A DNA stretch of 36,791 nucleotides from NCBI GenBank assembly GCA_009697105.1, contig SIAQ01000047.1:1-36791 (forward strand). Reading direction: 5' to 3'. Under the pieces are notes generated by a model. It saw nothing but the letters and a program-made list of their open reading frames with translations. It was not told the DNA's origin and made no database searches. Every line of letters begins with the position of its first letter. Position 1 is the stretch's first letter. This DNA is from Gemmataceae bacterium. GTDB taxonomy: Bacteria; Planctomycetota; Planctomycetia; Gemmatales; Gemmataceae. The translations under genes and the position numbers were made by a program. This document shows positions 31,174 to 36,791 of the stretch, in pieces.

Positions 31174-32463
31174 ATGCGTAGAGTCGTTATCACAGGCATT
31201 GGTGTCGTCGCACCGAACGGCGTGGGCAAGGACGCGTTCTGGTCGGCGTGTTTGAACGGCAGAAGCGGCGTCGGGCCGATTCGTTCCTTCGACGCGACCG
31301 GTCATTCCGTCAAGATCGCCGCCGAGGTGCAAAATTTCGATGTCGCGCCCTTTTTGCCGTCGTCGCAGCGTAAAAGCATGAAGATCATGTCGCGCGCCAT
31401 GCGATTCGCCGTCGGCGCCGCGGGTCTGGGCATCAAGGATTCCGGATTGGAATTCGACAAACTCGATCCAACCCGAGTCGGCGTCGTCATGGGTACGGGC
31501 ATGGTTCCCATCGATCTGCCGGAACTTACGCCGTCGCTGGTCGCGTCTTGCGATGAGGACGGCAAACTCGAAACCGCTCGGTTTGGTCAAAACGGATCCA
31601 ATGCGCTCTTCCCCTTGTGGATTCTGAAGTATCTGCCAAATATGGTGGCGGCCCATATTTCACTCGCTTTCAACGCGCAAGGGCCGAACAGCACGATCAC
31701 GACCGCCTGCGCCGCCGGCACGCAAGCCGTTGGTGAGGCGATGCGCCTTATCGCGCGGGATGACGCCGATATCGTCCTCGCGGGGGGAGCGGACAGCCGA
31801 ATCGATCCGTTGCTGATTCTGGCCTACACCGCGCTTGGCGCCTTGAGCCGATCCGATCGCGCTGCCGCCGAGGTATCGCGTCCGTTCGACGGGCAACGCG
31901 ATGGTTTCGTGTTGGGCGAAGGGTCGGCGGTACTCGTGCTCGAGGAACTCGAACACGCCAAGAAACGCGGTGCAACGATCTATGCCGAGGTCACCGGCCT
32001 GGGCAGCAGTTTCGACGCTTATGCAGCCACGAAGCCGGACCCTGAGGCACGTGGCGCCGCTCGCGCAATCAAGGAATCGCTGCGGGAAGCGAGAGTCGAT
32101 CCGGAAGACGTCGATTACATCAACGCACACGGGACGAGCACGCGGCTGAACGATCAAATGGAAACGATGGCGGTGAAGCGGGTGTTTGGCGACGACGCGA
32201 GAGTCTTGCCCTTGTCGTCGATCAAATCGATGGTCGGCCACCTTATTGGCGCTGCGGGTGCCGTTGAAGCGGCGGCGCTTGCACTGACGCTTTACACAGG
32301 TGCCATTCCGCCGACGATCAATCAAAGCCAGCGTGATCCGGCTTGCGATTTGGATTACGTGCCGAACACCGCGCGGGAGATGCCCGTCAAGACGGCAGTC
32401 TCAACGAGTTTCGGATTCGGCGGACAAAACGCTGCCATCGTCATGCGCCGCTTCGTGGGATAA
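31174..32463 (+). CDS. Beta-ketoacyl-ACP synthase II (FabF-like)
   Basis: The 429-residue product starts at MRRVVITGIGVVAPNG; an ATG-less extension of six codons was rejected. It is a thiolase-fold condensing enzyme with active-site Cys179 (ITTACAAGTQ), His319 (YINAHGTST) and His356 (SMVGHLIGAAG), the Cys-His-His triad of KAS I/II. GFVLGEGSAVLVLEE and STSFGFGGQNA are further KAS signatures. It extends acyl-ACP with malonyl-ACP. No acyl carrier protein or other fab gene is adjacent, so it may be a housekeeping FabF paralogue or serve a specialised lipid or polyketide role. Confidence 0.9.
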   Translation: MRRVVITGIGVVAPNGVGKDAFWSACLNGRSGVGPIRSFDATGHSVKIAAEVQNFDVAPFLPSSQRKSMKIMSRAMRFAVGAAGLGIKDSGLEFDKLDPTRVGVVMGTGMVPIDLPELTPSLVASCDEDGKLETARFGQNGSNALFPLWILKYLPNMVAAHISLAFNAQGPNSTITTACAAGTQAVGEAMRLIARDDADIVLAGGADSRIDPLLILAYTALGALSRSDRAAAEVSRPFDGQRDGFVLGEGSAVLVLEELEHAKKRGATIYAEVTGLGSSFDAYAATKPDPEARGAARAIKESLREARVDPEDVDYINAHGTSTRLNDQMETMAVKRVFGDDARVLPLSSIKSMVGHLIGAAGAVEAAALALTLYTGAIPPTINQSQRDPACDLDYVPNTAREMPVKTAVSTSFGFGGQNAAIVMRRFVG

Positions 32464-32485
32464 AATATTCCGCGAAACCTGATTT

Positions 32486-32582
32486 CGTTTAGCGGCTCAC
32501 CTTCGGCAAGCGCAGACACGCGCGATCGTCGGAATCACGCAATCGCGAGGCCCTGCGCTCGCCGAAGGCGAGCGGCTAAACG
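32486..32582. repeat. Inverted repeat, GGCGAGCGGCTAAACG family
   Basis: Arms 32486-32514 and 32554-32582 (29 nt, a few mismatches) enclose a 39-nt loop that has its own pairing potential (CGCGATCG, CAATCGCGAG). The right arm matches the half copy at 7045-7074. It lies between the fabF-like and MFS genes, both on the plus strand, and ends 20 bp before the MFS start. Confidence 0.82.
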
Positions 32583-32602
32583 GGGAAAAAGGCGCATCAT
32601 CC

Positions 32603-33844
32603 ATGCAGGACGCACATGACCCCTATCTCGCGCTCAGGCATCGCGACTTCTCTTTGTTGCTCTCCAGCAACGTCCTGGCGGCACTGAGCGCCGAGATTCA
32701 GTTCACCGTCGTCGAATGGGAAATCTACCAGCGTACCGGTTCCACAGCGATGATGGCCTACGGCGGTCTGGCGCAATTTCTGCCGTTGCTCTTACTCGCC
32801 CTACCCGCGGGACAGGCGGCGGATCGTTATAGCCGAAAGTACCTGCTGATGCTGGCCCATGTGTTTATGGCCCTGGCATCGCTCGGTCTGGCGTTGGTAT
32901 CGCACTATCAAGGTCCGGTGGAATTAGTGTTCGTCTTCCTTGCGCTTGCCGGCGTGAGTCGCGCAATCGGGATGCCGTCGCGGGCCTCACTCTTGTCATT
33001 GGTTGTGCCGACGGTGGCCGTGCCCAATGCCGTGACGTGGGTATCGAGTGGTTGGCAAATCGCCACGACGACCGGGCCGGCGATCGGCGGGCTACTCGTG
33101 GGTTATCCGACCGCGGCCTACGCTACTACCGTGGCTGGGTTGTGCATCTGCATCGGCATGGTCGCATGGATCGAACCGCGCGAAGCGACACGCTCGACAG
33201 AGCCGCGCACCCTGCGGTCGCTGCTGGCAGGTATCGCCTTCGTTTGGCGGACGGAGTTGCTCTTGGCGGCAATTACGCTCGACCTCTTTGCCGTCCTGCT
33301 CGGCGGCTGCACGGCATTGCTGCCTGCCTACTGCCAGGACGTGCTGCGCGTGGACGGAATCAACTACGGCATCCTTCGAGCCGCACCCTCGCTCGGCGCC
33401 TTCGCAATGGCAATTTATCTCGCACACCGCCCGCCGCTTGCCCGGCCGGGCCTCGCACTGATCTGGTCCGTCGTTGGGTTCGGTTTGGCGACGATCGGCT
33501 TCGGCCTATCGACGAACTACTACCTCTCGTTTGCGATGCTGTTTCTCACAGGTGCCTTCGATAACATCAGCGTCGTCGTCCGTGGGACGCTCATGCAAAT
33601 GTTGACGCCCGATGACATGCGTGGCCGAGTCGGCGCGGTCAACTCGGTCTTTATTTCATCGACGAATCAACTGGGCGCGTTTGAGTCGGGAATCACGGCG
33701 GAGTGGTTCGGATTGGTACCAGCGGTGGTAGGCGGCGGAGTCGGAACGCTCACGGTGGTCGTCGTTGCCGTCGTGCTTTGGCCGAACCTCCGCACGCTCC
33801 CACCGCTCCATACTCTAAGTGCGAAGGAATCGGCAACGGCCTGA
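32603..33844 (+). CDS. MFS transporter (MFS_3/EntS-like)
   Basis: The 413-residue product has about 11-12 hydrophobic segments. LALRHRDFSLLLSSNVLAALS at the N-terminus and LPAGQAADRYSRKYLLM (the loop 2-3 motif) are typical of the MFS_3 group that includes enterobactin exporter-like proteins. RGTLMQMLTPDDMRGRVGAVN in the second half is also a hallmark of this group. It probably exports a small molecule; the substrate is unknown and no biosynthetic genes flank it. It follows the fabF-like gene at 140 bp with an inverted repeat in the gap. Confidence 0.88.
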   Translation: MQDAHDPYLALRHRDFSLLLSSNVLAALSAEIQFTVVEWEIYQRTGSTAMMAYGGLAQFLPLLLLALPAGQAADRYSRKYLLMLAHVFMALASLGLALVSHYQGPVELVFVFLALAGVSRAIGMPSRASLLSLVVPTVAVPNAVTWVSSGWQIATTTGPAIGGLLVGYPTAAYATTVAGLCICIGMVAWIEPREATRSTEPRTLRSLLAGIAFVWRTELLLAAITLDLFAVLLGGCTALLPAYCQDVLRVDGINYGILRAAPSLGAFAMAIYLAHRPPLARPGLALIWSVVGFGLATIGFGLSTNYYLSFAMLFLTGAFDNISVVVRGTLMQMLTPDDMRGRVGAVNSVFISSTNQLGAFESGITAEWFGLVPAVVGGGVGTLTVVVVAVVLWPNLRTLPPLHTLSAKESATA

Positions 33845-34050
33845 GCTTTCAGCTCTCAGTTATCCGCTTTCAGCCAGCCATCTGCATTCCACAGCAAAAA
33901 GTTAGTAATCTTTTCTGGCTGATAATTGATAGCTGCCTCTGGAAATCTTTTCGCTTTCAGCTTGCTGCGCGTCGTCGAGTTGCTATGATTTCTATCTGGA
34001 ATTGGTGACGATTCCACGAAGTGTTATTATTCGTTGACGGAACAACAGAA

Positions 34051-34124
34051 GGGGACGTAGCTCAATTGGTTAGAGCACCGGCCTGTCACGCCGGAGGTTG
34101 CGGGTTCGAGCCCCGTCGTCCTCG
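34051..34124 (+). tRNA. tRNA-Asp (anticodon GTC)
   Basis: The 74-nt cloverleaf has acceptor GGGGACG/CGTCCTC with one G-T pair and discriminator G. The anticodon stem CCGGC/GCCGG encloses loop CTGTCAC, with GTC at 34085-34087. The T-arm is GCGGGTTCGAGCCCCG. The 3' part is a common integration target, and a tyrosine recombinase gene begins 122 bp downstream. Confidence 0.97.
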
Positions 34125-34163
34125 TTGTTATAAGTCGTGATTCCGAAACAAGTTATGTTTACC

Positions 34164-34178
34164 GTCTGATGGTCAGAC
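34164..34178. repeat. Short inverted repeat near the putative att site
   Basis: GTCTGA and TCAGAC with a TGG loop, 40 bp beyond the tRNA. It may be a recombinase or regulator contact site; this is inferred from position only. Confidence 0.35.
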
Positions 34179-34202
34179 GTGCGGTTGAAATCCTCGAATA
34201 CT

Positions 34203-34228
34203 GCAAAACGATTTGCAAAACGTTTTGC
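34203..34228. promoter_or_regulatory. Cluster of GCAAAACG half-sites before the integrase gene
   Basis: GCAAAACG occurs at 34203-34210 and 34215-34222, and again inverted at 34221-34228, forming the 14-bp palindrome GCAAAACGTTTTGC. The palindrome ends 17 bp before the integrase ATG. This looks like an operator or recombinase arm-type site. Confidence 0.5.
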
Positions 34229-34245
34229 CATGAGGAACCGCACCT

Positions 34246-35496
34246 ATGCCACGTCCCCGATCCACCATTCCCACGTATCGCAAACATTCCGCAACCGGCC
34301 GCGCCGCCGTCTCGTTTTACCGAGCCGATGGAACGCGCACCGAGGTCATCTTGCCCGGCAAGTATGGCAGCAAAGAGAGCAAGGCGGAATATGAACGCCT
34401 GTTGTCTCAACTCCGCGCTAATGATGGACGTATGCCCACCGACCACCGGCAAGACCTGAGCATCGACGAACTGGTTCTCAAGTTCATGGAGCACGCCAAA
34501 GCTTACTACGTCGATTCGGCTACGAAAGAAACGACGACGGAAGTCGTCTCATTTCGGGATGCTCTGCGTCCGATCTGCCGACTTTACGGCAACACGCCAG
34601 CTGCCCAGTTTGGCCCGCTTGCGTTTCAGGCGTTGCGGACAGCGATGGTGAACGGCAGTTGGATGACCGATGAGGAACAGGTCAACCGACCAAAGGCCCA
34701 TCAAGTCGTCGGCCTGGCACGCACAACAGCAAACAGGCAGTGTGGTCGCGTCAAGCAACTTTTCAAATGGGCAGCGTCGAACGAGCTGATTCCCGCCAGC
34801 GTGTTCCACGGTCTGCAATCGGTAAGCGGCTTGCGTCGTGGCCGATCCGGCGCACGGGAAACCGAACCCGTCGAACCCGTGGATGCTGACATCGTGGACG
34901 CCATCGTCCGCGAGCTTCCCCCAGTGACTGCCGACGTCGTGCGGCTACTGCTCCTGACCGGCGCTCGAGTAGGCGAAATCTGCCAACTCAAGACGCCTGA
35001 CATCGACCGCACCGGCCCGGTATGGTTCGCCACGCTGGACAAACACAAGACCGCGCACCACGGGCATACCCGCACCATCTGTTTTGGCCCGCAATCTCAG
35101 TTGATTCTGAATCGCTATCTCAGAGCCGATCCCGACGTTTTTCTCTTTTCACCTGCCGAGCAAGATCGGCTGATTGCCGAGCAAAAACGCGCGGTCCGAA
35201 AGACGCCAGTTCAGCCAAGCCAAGTTTGCCGGAAGAAGTCGAAGCCGAGCCGAAAGCCCGGCGAGCGTTTCGACCACACCACCATCAATAACGCCATTCG
35301 ACGCGCTGCCCTGAGACTCGGCATTGAACGGTTTCACGTTCATCGACTACGTCATACGGCAGCGTTGAACATTCTCCGCGAACATGGCGCGGAAGCGGCA
35401 CGTAGCGTTTTAGGTCACAAGCAAATCAACATGACCTTGCACTACAGCGGCATTGATGTTGAAAAAGCGAAAGAGGTGATGCGAATGATCGGCTGA
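34246..35496 (+). CDS. Tyrosine recombinase / integrase
   Basis: The 416-residue product has an N-terminal arm and core-binding region (about 1-190) and a C-terminal catalytic domain with all main residues visible: Arg241 in LTGARVGEICQL, His366 and Arg369 in FHVHRLRHTAAL, His391 in VLGHKQINM and Tyr400 in LHYSGID. An insertion rich in Lys/Arg (KRAVRKTPVQPSQVCRKKSK) precedes the HxxR motif. It would catalyse site-specific integration and excision, most plausibly at the adjacent tRNA-Asp. GAGGAA lies 13 bases upstream of the ATG. Confidence 0.93.
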   Translation: MPRPRSTIPTYRKHSATGRAAVSFYRADGTRTEVILPGKYGSKESKAEYERLLSQLRANDGRMPTDHRQDLSIDELVLKFMEHAKAYYVDSATKETTTEVVSFRDALRPICRLYGNTPAAQFGPLAFQALRTAMVNGSWMTDEEQVNRPKAHQVVGLARTTANRQCGRVKQLFKWAASNELIPASVFHGLQSVSGLRRGRSGARETEPVEPVDADIVDAIVRELPPVTADVVRLLLLTGARVGEICQLKTPDIDRTGPVWFATLDKHKTAHHGHTRTICFGPQSQLILNRYLRADPDVFLFSPAEQDRLIAEQKRAVRKTPVQPSQVCRKKSKPSRKPGERFDHTTINNAIRRAALRLGIERFHVHRLRHTAALNILREHGAEAARSVLGHKQINMTLHYSGIDVEKAKEVMRMIG

Positions 35497-35533
35497 TATA
35501 CTGAACCCATCGGGCATTCGGAGTAGCTACCGA

Positions 35534-36286
35534 ATGAACGGCGCGGAGCGGCAACGGTTCACCTATCCCGTGCTTGCTCCGCGTCGGCCCGTTCATCCGA
35601 TAGGTGAAGGAATGTGGTACGCAAACGAAGCGGACGCGCAGGCAGACCAGAATCTCCACGCATGGTTCGATCTCGCGCGTGATGAAGTCGAAGGAATCAG
35701 GCTCTGCCGAGACAAGCCGGAAACGAACGATTGGACAAACGCCGCGCCAAGGCGTGGGCCAATCCCGCTACGCTGCATGCCGGAAAAGCACACCGCCGCA
35801 ATCACGACCGTCGCGGGATGGATGCTGCATCACCATCCGACACTCGACACATCGCCACTCCACGACCTCGCCGAAATTATCACGACATGGTGGACTGATC
35901 GCAACGCAAACCGCCTGCCATCGCAGGCAAGAATCGACGCCGTTTTCGCACGCTGTTCGCTGCTTGCAGGGGCTGCATTCGAGGCGATTATCTCGCGATC
36001 TACGCGGACCGCAACATCGTCAGAAGCGACGGGCCAACCGCCGCCCGATCCGTTCGCCGAGCCGAGACGAATCGCCAAGGATATGAGCGCGACCCGCCGG
36101 ACGATAGTCGAATCCGTGTGCGACCGTGGCGGCGCGATGCCTCTGATTGAGCTTGCCGAGCTAATGGAGTGGAGCGACGCGGGCAAAAACTTCCAAAGCC
36201 ACAAAGAGGAAATCGCAAAGCACTTCAAGAACACAGGCTGGAAACTGTTTCGGCTATCAAACCTGGTGCGACTTGAGATAGGTTAA
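35534..36286 (+). CDS. Unknown protein of the tRNA-Asp element
   Basis: The 250-residue product follows the integrase at 37 bp, with GGAG upstream of its ATG. There is no signal peptide or membrane segment. Residues about 30-150 are mixed, with Trp-rich patches (MWYANEADAQADQNLHAWF, IITTWWTDRN). The C-terminal ~70 residues (SATRRTIVESVCDRGGAMPL, IELAELMEWSD, then HKEEIAKHFKNTGWKLFRL) look like a winged-helix or other DNA-binding fold. This is judged from its pattern alone; I do not recognise a family. It is likely an element-encoded regulator or maintenance protein. Confidence 0.7.
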   Translation: MNGAERQRFTYPVLAPRRPVHPIGEGMWYANEADAQADQNLHAWFDLARDEVEGIRLCRDKPETNDWTNAAPRRGPIPLRCMPEKHTAAITTVAGWMLHHHPTLDTSPLHDLAEIITTWWTDRNANRLPSQARIDAVFARCSLLAGAAFEAIISRSTRTATSSEATGQPPPDPFAEPRRIAKDMSATRRTIVESVCDRGGAMPLIELAELMEWSDAGKNFQSHKEEIAKHFKNTGWKLFRLSNLVRLEIG

Positions 36287-36346
36287 AGTTCGTACCATAA
36301 AAAATCAGCGCCGAAGTTTACAAACGCTGTATTTCTGAACATCGAG

Positions 36347-36404
36347 AACCCTCTTACGATTGAAGTGGTGAAAGCAACGCCACGCAAACGCAAGAGGGTT
36401 TTTT
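36347..36404 (+). terminator. Hairpin plus T6 overlapping the DUF1580 ribosome site
   Basis: AACCCTCTT (36347-36355) pairs with AAGAGGGTT (36392-36400), followed by a T-run to 36404. A second stem GTGGTG/CGCCAC (36365-36370, 36378-36383) lies inside. The ATG of the next gene is at 36406. AGAGGG, its only ribosome-site candidate, lies in the 3' arm. It could be a terminator for the upstream gene, an attenuator, or a site-sequestering structure. Confidence 0.65.
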
Positions 36405-36405
36405 C

Positions 36406-36729
36406 ATGCACACCTCGACTTTGGCCGCCGAAATCGCAAGCGGCGATAGCGTCCTGATGATGACGCTGGCACGCCGGTTCAACGTGAACACTTCCACGGT
36501 TTTCCGTTGGATAATGAAGGGCTTACCGAGCGGCTACGGCACACGCATCCAACTTGAAGCGCTCCGCCGCGGCAAGAGCCTGATTACCAGCGAAAAAGCC
36601 GTCGAACGATTTTTCGGCGAGCTGCCGAAAACCGGCGAACCTATCGCGCCGCCGATCCGCACGCCATCCCAGCGTGAACGGGATAGCGCACGCGCCAAAC
36701 AACAGCTACACGACACATACGGCATCTAG
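36406..36729 (+). CDS. DUF1580 family protein (HTH)
   Basis: The 107-residue product has a helix-turn-helix-like segment LARRFNVNTSTVFRWIMKGL (about 22-41), followed by GTRIQLEALRRGKSLITSEKAVERFFGEL. This is the pattern of DUF1580, a planctomycete family often found on mobile elements beside integrases. The tail (about 75-107) is basic and Gln/Arg-rich (SQRERDSARAKQQL). It probably binds DNA, perhaps as an excisionase-like or regulatory protein; this is inferred from size, HTH and neighbours. Its ribosome site is buried in a hairpin (36347-36404). Confidence 0.82.
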   Translation: MHTSTLAAEIASGDSVLMMTLARRFNVNTSTVFRWIMKGLPSGYGTRIQLEALRRGKSLITSEKAVERFFGELPKTGEPIAPPIRTPSQRERDSARAKQQLHDTYGI

Positions 36730-36791
36730 TCCCGCACACACCCACGCACCGCGCGCAGAAAAACGCACGCGGTAAGGCTGGCAGGCCCCGC

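Larger units (their letters stand above)
34125..36791 (+). mobile_element. Left end of a putative tRNA-Asp-integrated element
   Basis: Immediately after tRNA-Asp come a tyrosine recombinase, an unknown gene and a DUF1580 gene, all on the plus strand. This is the usual order at the integrase end of genomic islands. No second copy of the tRNA 3' end was seen in this window, so the right end must lie beyond 36791 if the element exists. Confidence 0.6.

Overview
The window looks like a chromosomal segment from a planctomycete, most likely Gemmataceae. This rests on protein families recognised by eye: a DUF1559 protein, two TIGR03000 proteins, DUF1501, two DUF4058 proteins, DUF1580, an FG-GAP/UnbV (CRTAC1-type) protein and a DUF6263-like secreted protein. 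They sit among housekeeping genes (sucC, der, trpE, a fabF-like synthase, tRNA-Leu, tRNA-Asp). No database search was possible, so the family calls come from motifs and remembered sequence patterns.

Layout. 1-716: 3' end of an IS630-type transposase and a frameshifted gene. 1190-6652: sucC, a lysine-rich repeat secreted protein, a NagB-like isomerase and an MFS transporter. 6896-11097: tRNA-Leu(TAG), a D-aminoacylase-type amidohydrolase, the DUF1559 protein and a receiver/HD-GYP regulator. 11559-14948: der, a 38-codon ORF with its own promoter and ribosome site, and the FG-GAP/UnbV protein. 15001-15514: a nested palindrome carrying two copies of a 133-bp MITE. 15680-21619: a prolyl oligopeptidase, an asparagine-synthase-like gene whose 3' end is a third MITE copy, a DUF4058 gene with an in-frame amber codon, and a frameshifted DUF1501 gene. 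21733-23075: tandem TIGR03000 genes. 23168-27951: glycolate oxidase genes glcD, a membrane protein, glcE and glcF, all on the minus strand. 28186-33844: a second broken DUF4058 gene, trpE, a DUF4190-like fragment, the fabF-like gene and a second MFS transporter. 34051-end: tRNA-Asp(GTC) followed by a tyrosine recombinase, an unknown gene and a DUF1580 gene, which looks like the left end of an integrative element.

The most striking non-coding signal is a set of about a dozen long intergenic inverted repeats (arms roughly 15-36 bp). They fall into several sequence families and lie between convergent, codirectional and divergent genes alike. One of them sits in each of the three gaps of the glycolate oxidase cluster. 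In one family the copies differ by compensatory base changes that keep the hairpin paired. The 133-bp MITE shows the same behaviour. These elements are the best candidates here for something not well described.

Functionally, glcDEF would oxidise glycolate to glyoxylate. sucC (without an adjacent sucD), trpE and the fabF-like gene are core metabolism. The signal-bearing peptidase, DUF6263-like, FG-GAP and TIGR03000 products are probably exported. Four genes are broken by a frameshift or stop, which could be real decay or sequencing error.
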